Source: JBHHYU01 sp046757725 | GTDB taxonomy: Bacteria; Desulfobacterota; Binatia; UBA9968 | Assembly: GCA_046757725.1 (NCBI GenBank) | Contig: JBHHYU010000033.1 | Location: 1-30,832 of the forward strand | Reading direction: 5' to 3' | DNA: 30,832 nt | Shown: piece after piece, positions 1 through 7,842 of the stretch | Layout: each line of letters opens with the position of its first letter | Position numbering within the stretch: the first letter of the stretch is position 1 | The notes under the pieces: model-generated | Databases searched by the model: none | What the model was told of the DNA's origin: nothing | What the model saw: the letters and a program-made list of their open reading frames with translations, nothing else | Position numbers and translations under genes: made by a program

Positions 1-84
1 GAAAAGGCTCAACGCGGAGAGGTTCCAAAGGACCTTCCCAAAGAGGTGCTGGAAGAAATCGAGCGGTTTGGAGCAATAGAGTAA
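1..84 (+). CDS. 3' end of an unidentified gene (27 codons)
   Basis: The first frame is open from base 1 and ends at a TAA at 82-84. The 27 visible residues are charged and helical in character, ending in FGAIE. This is the C-terminal tail of a protein that begins outside the window. No family can be recognised from so little. The reading frame is assigned because it is open, has coding-like codon use, and ends before a non-coding gap. Confidence 0.5.
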   Translation, partial: EKAQRGEVPKDLPKEVLEEIERFGAIE

Positions 85-378
85 CCGTAGCAATTATAGG
101 CACCAGTAGGCATGAGACTTCCCCATAAGCCTGAGTGTTGAAGGATGGCTATTTCTGGCTGCTAGGCCAGTGGATTAAGTCAGGAACGTCGCCGGCCACA
201 AGATCAGCACCATGGAAGCATAGAGTGCCCTGGGGGATCCCGTCGTCGTGGTAAACTTAAGGGGCAATACGGGGAGGAAGAGTGAGGGAAAAAACAGGCT
301 AAAACTCGCGAGTCCTGAAGCCCATACTGGGGCTTTCTCGAAATCACTTGATGCCCTGAACCATCCAATGGTGGAAAA
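85..378. other. intergenic region, nothing recognised
   Basis: This stretch of 294 bases lies between the truncated first gene and the PEP mutase family gene. Open frames are short, lack ribosome-binding sites, and look like noise. I see no tRNA, clear terminator or strong promoter. A purine-rich stretch (AAGAGTGAGGG at about 279) is followed by no start codon that opens a useful frame. Confidence 0.4.
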
Positions 379-1245
379 ATGGAAATAACGGCAAGAGAAA
401 AAAGAGTTGCTTTTCGCAAGATGCTAACCAGTCCGGGTATCCATATTGGCCCGAGCTGTAACGACGGCCTTGCCGCCCGCCTTATGCAATGGTTGGGCTT
501 TCCCCTCGTTCATGTATCTGGTAGTAGCCTTCACCGTGCCTTTGGTTTTGCTGATGCAGGGCTTTTGACCATGAGTGAGATCGTCGATCGCGCACGGCTG
601 ATTGCCGGAGCAGTGGATCTGCCGGTGGTGAGCGATGCTGAGACCGGTTACGGCGGTGCGGTCAACACAGCTCGGACTGTAAAGGAATTTGAACGAGCAG
701 GGGTGGCCGGGATCCACATCGAGGATCAAGTGACACCTAAGCGCGCTGCTCACGAGGGGTTTGAGTTGTCCGTTATTTCCAAAGAGGAAATGGTACTGAA
801 GATACGGGCAGCGGTAGCTGCCCGGCAAGATGAAACGATGGTCATCATCGCACGCTCAGAGGCGCGTCATTCCCTGGAGGAGCGGCTGGACCGACTTCAT
901 GCCTGCTGTGAGGCCGGGGCGGATGCGGTTTGGGTTACGGCTCACAACAGGGAAGAGATCAAGGCCTATGCGGCAAACATGCAAAAACCCTTGATCGGTG
1001 TCCCCCAGCGCCGGTATCTTAGCATCTACGATTACGGTGAGTTGGGTGTTCACGTAGGCGTCATTCCTTCCATCACGCAAATCGCGGCCCTCCATGGCAT
1101 GCGACAGATACTTGAGGAACTCAAACGGAGCGGCACCGAGGAGCGCTACTTTAAAGAGACTGAAGGCATTGAGGAGACCCGCCAGTGGTATCTTGAGCAA
1201 GGGACAAAGGAGCTGAAGGAATTCGAAAAGAAGATAACTTCTTGA
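379..1245 (+). CDS. isocitrate lyase / PEP mutase family protein
   Basis: A 288-residue protein of the PEP mutase/isocitrate lyase superfamily (TIM barrel), the group that includes 2-methylisocitrate lyase, oxaloacetate decarboxylase and phosphonopyruvate hydrolase. Landmarks are SDAETGYGG (residues 85-93), the strand GIHIEDQVTPKR ending at 122, and IIARSEAR (156-163). In lyases the loop after the PK pair reads K-[KR]-C-G-H and carries the catalytic cysteine. Here it reads KRAAH (121-125), so the cysteine is alanine. The usual DxD metal motif is DAE, and the usual ARTDA is ARSEA. A C-C bond lyase of the PrpB type is therefore unlikely, while a decarboxylase, hydrolase or other reaction is open. 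The ATG start has GGTGGAA about 6 bases upstream. It stands alone, with 260 non-coding bases before the oxidase operon. Family call is firm; substrate is unknown. Confidence 0.85.
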   Translation: MEITAREKRVAFRKMLTSPGIHIGPSCNDGLAARLMQWLGFPLVHVSGSSLHRAFGFADAGLLTMSEIVDRARLIAGAVDLPVVSDAETGYGGAVNTARTVKEFERAGVAGIHIEDQVTPKRAAHEGFELSVISKEEMVLKIRAAVAARQDETMVIIARSEARHSLEERLDRLHACCEAGADAVWVTAHNREEIKAYAANMQKPLIGVPQRRYLSIYDYGELGVHVGVIPSITQIAALHGMRQILEELKRSGTEERYFKETEGIEETRQWYLEQGTKELKEFEKKITS

Positions 1246-1505
1246 AACCCACGGTCACATCTTAGTACACCTTCCCTGAGTGAGAGTGAAAGTGTAACGG
1301 AAACCTTGCGGGGTGCCATCCCGTCAGCAGAGGAGTGCTCGAGTGAAGGCTGGACAGTTCCTCCTGTTTTCACTTATCACTCCGGGAAGCTTTTTCAAAC
1401 CGATTCTGCCTCTTGAAAAGGAAAAGGGGCTGTGTTAGCAATACAAAAATTATATCAGTAATGGCCAATTTAATTTTAGTACCAGCAAAGGATTAGATTT
1501 CCCCC

Positions 1506-2210
1506 ATGATGAACTGGTTGCCGGAAAACGTCTCCACCTTCGGAGGAGAGATCGACTCTCTTTTTTATATAATCTACTACATTACTGGAGCCGTGTTTCT
1601 TTTAGTGACGGTGCTCATGATTTTGTTCCTCATCATGTACCGGCAGCGCGACGGGCGACCGGCCGTTTATTCGCACGGAAACACGGGCATGGAAATCACC
1701 TGGACAGTTATCCCTGCCGTCATCTTGGTTATTTTAGCGTTCATGAGCGCCTCCACGTGGGCCAAGATCAAAAGGCGAGCCCCTCCCAGTGATGTTCAAG
1801 TTCAAGTTACGGCCAAACAGTTTAATTGGGAGATCCTCTATCCCGGACCGGATGGAAAGCTCGGCACGAAGGATGATTACCAGACCGAGAACGATATGCA
1901 CGTCCCGGTTCATAAAGTCGTCCATGTTCTTCTTGAGTCCAAAGACGTAATACACAGTCTTTTTCTGCCGAATCTGCGCCTTAAGCAAGATGCAGTTCCA
2001 GGACGAACGATTGTTGTGTGGTTTGAGGCGGCCAAGCCTGGAAAATATGAGATGCCCTGTGCGGAGTTATGCGGGTTTGGCCACTCCGGGATGCGGGGTT
2101 GGCTTTATGTGGACACCCCTGAAGATTATGAAAAGTGGGAAAAGGAAACCTGGCCCCAAGCGAGCAACGTGTCCCTCCTACTGAATCCTGATGTTAAACT
2201 TAAAAACTGA
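1506..2210 (+). CDS. ctaC: cytochrome c oxidase subunit II
   Basis: A 234-residue subunit II of the aa3-type oxidase, which takes electrons from cytochrome c through the binuclear CuA centre. Two transmembrane helices lie near residues 18-46 and 60-80, followed by a periplasmic cupredoxin domain. All CuA ligands are visible: H150 and then CAELCGFGHSGM with C185, E187, C189, H193 and M196. There is no C-terminal cytochrome c domain, so the electron donor must be a separate cytochrome. No signal peptide is evident; the N-terminus runs about 17 residues before the first helix. A Gly/Asp-rich insert (PGPDGKLGTKDD, near 117) is typical of some bacterial subunit II proteins and may bind a metal ion. 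Two adjacent ATGs (1506, 1509) could serve as start, with AAAGGA 13 bases upstream. It opens the oxidase operon, and coxA starts 12 bases after its stop. Confidence 0.95.
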   Translation: MMNWLPENVSTFGGEIDSLFYIIYYITGAVFLLVTVLMILFLIMYRQRDGRPAVYSHGNTGMEITWTVIPAVILVILAFMSASTWAKIKRRAPPSDVQVQVTAKQFNWEILYPGPDGKLGTKDDYQTENDMHVPVHKVVHVLLESKDVIHSLFLPNLRLKQDAVPGRTIVVWFEAAKPGKYEMPCAELCGFGHSGMRGWLYVDTPEDYEKWEKETWPQASNVSLLLNPDVKLKN

Positions 2211-2222
2211 GGAAGGTGAAAG

Positions 2223-3980
2223 ATGAGTGATTCTGTGGCAGCTGAAGCGGGACACCTCGTTCACGCCCATCACGTGGAACTGGGTTTCTGGCGTACCTAT
2301 GTCTTCTCGACGGATCACAAGATGATTGGTCGGCAGTTCTTGTTTCTGGGACTTTTCATGATCGTTATCGGAGCGTTATTGGCGATGATGGTACGTTGGG
2401 AATTGGCGTGGCCGGAGACCGCGGTCCCGGGACTCAGTTGGGTGCCCGAGCCCTATATGTACGAGGGCATTATACCCCCGCAGACGTACAATATGCTCTT
2501 CACCATGCATGCCACCATTATGATCTTCTTTGTCGTAATGCCGATTATGGTAGGTGGATTTGGTAATTTTCTCATACCGCTCATGATCGGTGCCCGAGAC
2601 ATGGCCTTTCCGGTTCTCAATATGCTGTCGTTCTGGGTGGGTGTGTTGGCTGGTCTTATTATGTTGGCCACCTTCTTTGTCCCGGGGGGACCTGCCGCAT
2701 CCGGCTGGACGGCCTATGCGCCGCTGTCAGCCAAGGCCGCTTATACCGGTGTGGGTTTGGGACAGAATCTCTGGATTCTGAGCCTTATGATCCTGGGTAT
2801 TTCATCCCTCATGGGGTCGATTAACTACATTACGACAATCATTAATATGCGGGCACCCGGCATGGCTTACTTCCGCATGCCACTGATGATATGGTCCCTC
2901 TTTATCACGGCCGTACTGCTCCTCCTTGCGCTGCCGGTTTTGACTGCTGCCCTATCCATGCTCCTGTTTGATCGCACCCTCGGGACAAGCTTCTTTCTCC
3001 CGGAAGGGGGGGGACAGCCCCTGCTCTGGCAGCACCTCTTCTGGTTTTTTGGCCATCCGGAGGTTTATATCTTGGTCCTGCCCGCTATGGGTGCAACATC
3101 CGATATTCTGTCTGTCTTCTCCCGCAAGCCGATCTTTGGCTATCATGCTATGGCGTTTTCCATGGTCGCTATTGCTTTCCTCTCTTGGCTCGTCTGGGGA
3201 CACCACATGTTCGTTAGTGGGATGAACCCTCTTATGGGTACGGCCTTTATGATGACCACTATGGTGATCGCGATCCCATCTGCCATCAAAGTTTTTAACT
3301 GGTTGGGAACGCTGTGGGGGGGGTCAATCCATTTCACGACACCGATGCTATTTGCCCTGGGTTTTGTTTCCGCTTTTCTGGTCGGGGGTCTAAGCGGCAT
3401 CTATATGGCCGCGACTCCCGTAGATATCTTTATCCATGACACCTACTATATCGTAGCGCATTTCCATTACGTTGTGGCAGGCATAGTCTTTGCGCTTTTT
3501 GCAGCCGTATACTACTGGTTCCCCAAGATGTTTGGCCGGATGATGAACGAGCGGCTGGGAAAGTTTCACTTTATTCTCACGTATATCTTCTTTAATGCAA
3601 CCTTTTTCCCGATGCACATTCTCGGTATTGGCGGACACATGCGGCGGATTTATAATCCGACACAGTACGACTTTCTCCAGCCCCTACAACCTATTAACGT
3701 GTTCATAACCGTGAGTGCCCTGCTCCTTGCGCTTTCGCAAATACCTTTTCTGGTTAATTTCTTCTGGAGTCTGTTTAGAGGGAAGAAAGCGGAGAAAAAT
3801 CCCTGGAACGCGAATACTCTTGAATGGACTGCCGTCTCGCCGCCGCCTCATGGCAACTTTGATGCGCTACCGGTCGTCTACCGCGGAGCTTATGAGTATA
3901 GCTCGCCCAAGGTCCAAGAGGACTGGTTACCGCAGGATCGGCAGTTGGAAACCGAGTCCGGCGGTGTGCAAGCGCATTAG
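2223..3980 (+). CDS. ctaD: cytochrome c oxidase subunit I
   Basis: The 585-residue catalytic subunit of a heme-copper oxidase, reducing O2 to water and pumping protons across the inner membrane. Twelve or so transmembrane helices are apparent. Heme and copper ligands are all present: H96 (TMHATIM) and H415 for the low-spin heme, H278 (GHPEVY), H327 and H328 (WGHHMF) for CuB, and H413 (AHFHY) for the high-spin heme. Y282 in GHPEVY is the residue cross-linked to the CuB histidine. E280 in the same motif, D126 (GARDMAF) and N132 mark a D-channel of the A1 subfamily, and K356 (AIKVFNW) marks the K-channel. The conserved Arg pair for the heme propionates is in GHMRRIYNP. AGGAAGGTGAAAG precedes the ATG. 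It sits between subunit II and heme A synthase in the operon. Confidence 0.97.
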   Translation: MSDSVAAEAGHLVHAHHVELGFWRTYVFSTDHKMIGRQFLFLGLFMIVIGALLAMMVRWELAWPETAVPGLSWVPEPYMYEGIIPPQTYNMLFTMHATIMIFFVVMPIMVGGFGNFLIPLMIGARDMAFPVLNMLSFWVGVLAGLIMLATFFVPGGPAASGWTAYAPLSAKAAYTGVGLGQNLWILSLMILGISSLMGSINYITTIINMRAPGMAYFRMPLMIWSLFITAVLLLLALPVLTAALSMLLFDRTLGTSFFLPEGGGQPLLWQHLFWFFGHPEVYILVLPAMGATSDILSVFSRKPIFGYHAMAFSMVAIAFLSWLVWGHHMFVSGMNPLMGTAFMMTTMVIAIPSAIKVFNWLGTLWGGSIHFTTPMLFALGFVSAFLVGGLSGIYMAATPVDIFIHDTYYIVAHFHYVVAGIVFALFAAVYYWFPKMFGRMMNERLGKFHFILTYIFFNATFFPMHILGIGGHMRRIYNPTQYDFLQPLQPINVFITVSALLLALSQIPFLVNFFWSLFRGKKAEKNPWNANTLEWTAVSPPPHGNFDALPVVYRGAYEYSSPKVQEDWLPQDRQLETESGGVQAH

Positions 3981-3989
3981 CCGCAGTCT

Positions 3990-4946
3990 ATGCTAGCTGT
4001 GATGAACCATACAGGTAGGCGGAAGAACCCGGATCTCTGGCTCCATCGGGTGGCGCTGCTCACTGCATGCTTGACCTTCCCCTTGCTTTTCATAGGAGGC
4101 CTGGTTACCAGTAAAGGCGCGGGCCTTGCGGTGCCCGACTGGCCCACGACGTTTGGGTATAACATGTTTCTCTACCCGTGGTCGAAGATGGTTGGAGGCA
4201 TTCTGTACGAACACAGTCACCGGTTGATCGCCTCGGCGGTGGGCCTCTTAACAATGATATTGGCGTTTGTATTTTGGCGCTACGGGGGGCGAAAATGGCT
4301 GTGTTGGCTTGGGCTTCTTGCCTTGGTGTTGGTTATTATTCAAGGGATACTTGGTGGTCTTCGTGTGCTCTGGGTGAGGGAAGGCCTGGCCGTTCTTCAC
4401 GCCTGTATTGCCCAGGCTTTTTTTGCTCTAACGGTCAGCTTGGTCTTCTTTACTTCTCAAGAATGGAGTGAAGATCGCCCGAAGTTTCACAGCAATGGGG
4501 CCGAGTATACGCGGCGGCTTTGCATTCTGACCACCACGATGATTTTTTTTCAAGGAGTTTTTGGAGCCGTACTTAGGCATAGAGGCACGATGCTCGATGC
4601 CCATCTGTTTTTTGCCGTCCTCGTAACCCTTCAGGTGATCCTGCTTGGGTCGAAAATTCTGAGTGCCTATTCAGATCAACCAAGACTCGTACGCTCGGCT
4701 CTGCATCTCAACGGGCTCTTGATCTTGCAACTCGGGCTTGGTCTGGGGTCCTACCTGGGCAAGTTCGCACCTTTTGGAATAGCCCTTCCCTCCTCGGTGG
4801 TCGTGGCCCTTACGACCACTCATCTCGCTACAGGGGCGTTGATGTTGGTTACCAGTCTCATCCTGACGTTGAGATTTTATCGCCTATCGATCATTCCAAA
4901 ACCTCTCATGGGCCAGGGCTTTCTCTCAGAAGAGGCCTCTATATGA
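3990..4946 (+). CDS. ctaA: heme A synthase (COX15/CtaA)
   Basis: A 318-residue membrane enzyme that oxidises the C8 methyl of heme O to give heme A for the oxidase. Eight hydrophobic helices are seen in two similar four-helix halves, as in known CtaA. Four conserved heme-binding histidines are visible in EHSHR (about residues 75-79), REGLAVLHA, MLDAHLFF and TTTHLATGA. The early GLAVPDWPTTFG stretch is typical of the family. Two in-frame ATGs (3990 and 4002) have no good Shine-Dalgarno; the first is taken because it lies 9 bases after the coxA stop. Its own stop overlaps the ctaB start by four bases (ATGA), which implies coupled translation of the two heme A pathway enzymes. Confidence 0.93.
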   Translation: MLAVMNHTGRRKNPDLWLHRVALLTACLTFPLLFIGGLVTSKGAGLAVPDWPTTFGYNMFLYPWSKMVGGILYEHSHRLIASAVGLLTMILAFVFWRYGGRKWLCWLGLLALVLVIIQGILGGLRVLWVREGLAVLHACIAQAFFALTVSLVFFTSQEWSEDRPKFHSNGAEYTRRLCILTTTMIFFQGVFGAVLRHRGTMLDAHLFFAVLVTLQVILLGSKILSAYSDQPRLVRSALHLNGLLILQLGLGLGSYLGKFAPFGIALPSSVVVALTTTHLATGALMLVTSLILTLRFYRLSIIPKPLMGQGFLSEEASI

Positions 4947-5848
4947 TGTTGACTACGGAAACGCTGGATTTCACTCTCGCGAGCGGGTACCGGCGGGCTC
5001 TCGATTTTCTTGAACTGGCGAAACCTCGTGTCGTGTTGATGGTTTTGGTGACAACCCTTGTCGGCTTCTATCTCGGTTCTGAGTTGGTGGTCGGCTACGC
5101 CGGTTTAATCGAGACACTCCTGGGTACGGCGCTTGCCGCCGGGGGAACGCTTGCGCTCAATGAATACCTGGAGCGCGGTTCGGATGCTATGATGGTGCGC
5201 ACGCGTGGGCGGCCCCTTCCGGATGGACGGATTCAACCCACGGAGGCGCTGGTTTTTGGTGTGCTGGTCATGGGTTCGGGACTGCTGATCCTCGCGGTTA
5301 CCGTAAATGGCCTGAGCGCTCTGATCACAGCATTCATTGCCGGTAGTTATCTCTGTATCTATACGCCACTAAAGCAGAGGAGTTTGCTTTGCGGTATCGT
5401 GGGAGCAGTGCCCGGGGCGTTGCCTCCCGTTATTGGTTGGTCCGCAGCCCGCGGGGCGCTAGGGATCGAGGCCTGGGTACTCTTTGCCATTATGTTTCTC
5501 TGGCAGGTCCCCCACACACTGGCGATCGCGACCCTGTACCGTGACGATTTTGCCAAGGCCGGCATTCAGTTCCTACCCGTCGTTGAACCTGACGGAAAGA
5601 GTACCGGTCGCCAGGTCATTAGCCATTGTCTGGCATTGCTTGTGGTTAGCCTGCTTCCGACGTTACTTGGATTTGCCGGATCCCTCTATTTCGTCGCAGC
5701 TATTTTACTGGGGACACTCTTTCTGACCTACGCGGTCGGTCTGGCTATTTCTCACTCTTCGAAGGCTGCACGGCGGCTCTTGTTTGCATCTTTATTCTAT
5801 CTCCCAGTACTACTCGTGGTTATGGCACTTAATCGAGCACCGTTTTGA
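4943..5848 (+). CDS. ctaB: protoheme IX farnesyltransferase (heme O synthase)
   Basis: A 301-residue UbiA-superfamily prenyltransferase that attaches a farnesyl group to protoheme to give heme O, the substrate of CtaA. The first polyprenyl-binding motif is complete (NEYLERGSDAMMVRTRGRPL, near residues 73-92). The second conserved loop contains YRDDFAKAGIQFLP near 192, preceded by WQVPHTLAIA. About nine transmembrane helices are apparent. Length is normal. The ATG overlaps the ctaA stop by four bases. Gene order ctaA-ctaB between subunits I and III puts heme A synthesis inside the oxidase operon, so cofactor and apoprotein are probably made together. Its TGA stop overlaps a possible TTG start for the next small gene. 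Confidence 0.95.
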   Translation: MMLTTETLDFTLASGYRRALDFLELAKPRVVLMVLVTTLVGFYLGSELVVGYAGLIETLLGTALAAGGTLALNEYLERGSDAMMVRTRGRPLPDGRIQPTEALVFGVLVMGSGLLILAVTVNGLSALITAFIAGSYLCIYTPLKQRSLLCGIVGAVPGALPPVIGWSAARGALGIEAWVLFAIMFLWQVPHTLAIATLYRDDFAKAGIQFLPVVEPDGKSTGRQVISHCLALLVVSLLPTLLGFAGSLYFVAAILLGTLFLTYAVGLAISHSSKAARRLLFASLFYLPVLLVVMALNRAPF

Positions 5849-5970
5849 GGTTTGAAGAGATCATAAGCCGCCGAATCATGCGGCACAGAAACCAGCGCAT
5901 CGGGTTTTTACTGGGCGTGTTGACGCTCCTTTACATCGCGGCGATTATTACGTTTATTATAATTTATTAG
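5845..5970 (+). CDS. small single-span membrane protein of the oxidase operon
   Basis: A 41-codon frame fills the gap between ctaB and coxC. It has an Arg/His-rich N-terminal part (SRRIMRHRNQRIG) and then one hydrophobic helix of about 22 residues ending in IIIY. The charge pattern predicts the N-terminus on the cytoplasmic side. The start is uncertain: TTG at 5845 overlaps the ctaB stop (TTGA), and ATG at 5878 would leave 30 residues. Very small one-helix proteins of this shape are encoded in many bacterial oxidase operons as subunits or assembly aids, and this is my inference for its role. No sequence motif proves it. The in-frame position exactly between two operon genes and the clear helix make it more than a chance frame. 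Confidence 0.55.
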   Translation: MRFEEIISRRIMRHRNQRIGFLLGVLTLLYIAAIITFIIIY

Positions 5971-5995
5971 GTGGCACTTCGGTTAAAACTCCCTT

Positions 5996-6652
5996 ATGCC
6001 ACAAGAGTCCACAGCAAGGCCGTTAACCGGCTCCAGTGAGATCAACCTCCAGATTATTCCAAATTTTGCCGGGGGGCAGCCCCCTGTTACTGAAAACGAA
6101 CCGATCATTAGTAGTGCCCGCCTGGCTATACTAGCGTTTCTCGCGGCAGAGGCGATGTTTTTTGCGGGTCTGATCGGCGCCTTTCTGGTTTTCCGTCTTG
6201 GTAGCGATGCCTGGCCGCCGCCGTTTCAGCCGCGATTGCCTGTGGGTGTGACGGGTATCAATACGGTCATTCTCCTCTTCAGTGGAGTTACCATGCATTG
6301 GGCCTCGGGCGCGATCCGTCGCAATGATCCGAGGCAACTCATCCGATATCTCTCGGTAACAGCTTTTCTCGGGGGGCTCTTCCTGGTTATCCAGGGCAGG
6401 GAATGGGTCCGCCTGGTCGAGTTCGGACTTACGGTATCGAGCGGAGTGTACGGTGCTACCTTCTACACGTTAATCGGCTGCCACGGTCTCCACGTCCTCG
6501 GTGCTGTGGTTTGGTTACTCGTGGTTCTGATGCAGGCTCTGCGGGGTCGATTCACTGTTCACAGCCATGCAGGTGTTGATCTTAGCGCGATGTACTGGAC
6601 CTTTGTAGTTGCGCTTTGGCCGATACTTTACGGACTGGTATATCTGTACTAA
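5996..6652 (+). CDS. ctaE: cytochrome c oxidase subunit III
   Basis: A 218-residue subunit III, the core subunit that stabilises the oxidase and lies near its oxygen path. It is the short five-helix form, preceded by a soluble N-terminal stretch of about 40 residues. Family marks are the first helix with AEAMFFAGLIGAFLVFR, then QGREW near 142, YTLIGCHGLHVLGAVVW near 160-176 and YWTFVVALWPILYG at the C-terminus. The ATG lies 25 bases after the small membrane protein. It is the last gene of the oxidase operon. No subunit IV, Cox11/CtaG or SCO copper chaperone follows here, so copper insertion must be handled elsewhere in the genome. Confidence 0.93.
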   Translation: MPQESTARPLTGSSEINLQIIPNFAGGQPPVTENEPIISSARLAILAFLAAEAMFFAGLIGAFLVFRLGSDAWPPPFQPRLPVGVTGINTVILLFSGVTMHWASGAIRRNDPRQLIRYLSVTAFLGGLFLVIQGREWVRLVEFGLTVSSGVYGATFYTLIGCHGLHVLGAVVWLLVVLMQALRGRFTVHSHAGVDLSAMYWTFVVALWPILYGLVYLY

Positions 6653-6830
6653 AGAGACCGTTTACTTTGGCTAGGGAAAATGCTGAAGTATTTCAATAAA
6701 CGTTTTACTTTTACGCCGCGTTTTGTTTTTACCTACGGGATTGTTCAGTGTCTCCTGGCAGGGTTCAGGCAACTGGGAACTCGACATTCGCTCGTGCCAA
6801 GATGGCAAAGTTGAGGACGGGGTTGAAGGC

Positions 6831-6862
6831 GGCAGAGGGACTGATTGTGGTCCCTCTCTGCT
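6831..6862. terminator. hairpin between convergent genes
   Basis: GCAGAGGGAC at 6832-6841 pairs with GTCCCTCTCTGC at 6850-6861, leaving a two-base bulge and an 8-base loop. It lies between the end of coxC and the stop codon of the minus-strand gene, whose last codons it overlaps. No T-run follows on either strand, so it may be a weak two-way terminator or an RNA-stabilising structure. Confidence 0.4.
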
Positions 6863-7370
6863 AGCAATTAGCAATGCAGTTTATCTTCTCCCGGTTGACG
6901 AGGAAAGTTTGCTGTTGAGCTTCAGGACTGTCAAGGAAAGTTGCGCTGGTCAAAGGGATGAAAAGACTTTTTCCCGCAGTAAAGGTGGAAAGGTCTCCGC
7001 CGTGTATAAGGTGGAGATTCCCCCGCACCCAAAATGATCCTACACCCATGACTACTTCTAGTGGCTCACGGTTAACCCAGGATAGATTTTTACGTGCGGA
7101 GTTGAGCACTTCTCCCGAATCTAAGTCGCTTACAAGTAGTATACGTTGCAGGTTCAGGATAATACTCTTTGAACTCTGCTGATGAGATTTTCCTTGCAAG
7201 GCCTCCAATTTAGCATCTTGAAGCGATAGGAATTGGTCAATCGTTCCCATGTTCAGGTGATCACTCAAACGCCGATGTTTAGTAACGAGGGTGCCCCGGA
7301 TCACCGCTGACTCCAGGTAAATCTCTACTGATTTATTTAAAGTGGGGATATCATCGTTTTTCTGCCTCAT
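6861..7370 (-). CDS. unknown protein with two copies of a small domain
   Basis: A 169-residue soluble protein. The start is set by GGAGGAGAT placed 3 to 4 bases before the ATG at 7370; the frame stays open upstream but has no better site. Two parts of about 70 residues resemble each other: VEIYLESAVIRGTL...LSDHLN...FLSLQDAKLEAL...LNLQRILLV, and LEVVMGVGSFWVRGNL...DLSTFTAG...FIPLTSATFL...FLVNREKINCI. Each looks like a beta-strand pair, a polar loop, a [FL]xxLxxA strand and a closing strand. I associate this pattern with short uncharacterised bacterial proteins (perhaps DUF6812), but am not certain. No signal peptide, membrane helix or catalytic motif is seen. It converges on the oxidase operon and has no operon partner. 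Confidence 0.7.
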   Translation of the reverse strand: MRQKNDDIPTLNKSVEIYLESAVIRGTLVTKHRRLSDHLNMGTIDQFLSLQDAKLEALQGKSHQQSSKSIILNLQRILLVSDLDSGEVLNSARKNLSWVNREPLEVVMGVGSFWVRGNLHLIHGGDLSTFTAGKSLFIPLTSATFLDSPEAQQQTFLVNREKINCIANC

Positions 7371-7842
7371 AGGATCTCCTCCATATGCGACGAGAGGGCT
7401 AGGCGCCGGGAAGGCGATTGCCCCTTGATTGAGTGTAAGTTTACAGGGTTGAAACGGACTAGACAACCGAAATCGCATTTTGATGTGTGTGGTTTCGGTA
7501 GGCCTTGCTTTTCTGTAGTCGGAGTCATTCGTAAACGGAACAGGCCGGCCAACTGAGTTTAGCCTGTTTTGCTCGATGATGTCTTGCGCCCCTGGAACTA
7601 ACCTCCGCAACCCCCCCCTTCTAAACGACCATCCTGCTCTCACAGGACCGGTGAAAATTCTTAGTTTGACACCTTTTCCGTCAGTTGATAATGCTTCCGT
7701 CGTGGCAGGGCAATCATTATTAACCGGTGGGGCTCCAAGGGAAGTCGGCGCGGTTCAAGGAAGTCATTTTCTGAGATTCGTTCAAGCCCGTCCCTCATAA
7801 AGGAGCGAAAAAGAAGGAGGAAACGATAGGATCGCTGGTAAC
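7371..7842. other. intergenic region between divergent genes
   Basis: This gap of 472 bases separates the minus-strand duplicated-domain gene from the plus-strand ABC permease. Frames inside it lack ribosome-binding sites and family resemblance. A possible plus-strand promoter is TTGACA at 7666-7671 with GATAAT at 7687-7692, though the 15-base spacer is short. A run of C residues sits near 7611-7618. Nothing else is recognised. Confidence 0.4.

Noticed and set aside
1343..1438. 32-codon frame (GTG start) before the cytochrome oxidase operon
   Set aside because: GGAG is near the start, but the product has no family look, no clear helix and a weak start codon.
6680..6817. 45-codon frame after coxC, possible subunit IV or broken gene
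   Set aside because: No membrane helix typical of subunit IV, no resemblance in any frame, and no ribosome-binding site at a proper distance.
7576..7800. 74-codon plus-strand frame in the gap before the ABC permease
   Set aside because: No Shine-Dalgarno and low-complexity Pro/Leu content; antisense frames overlap it equally well.
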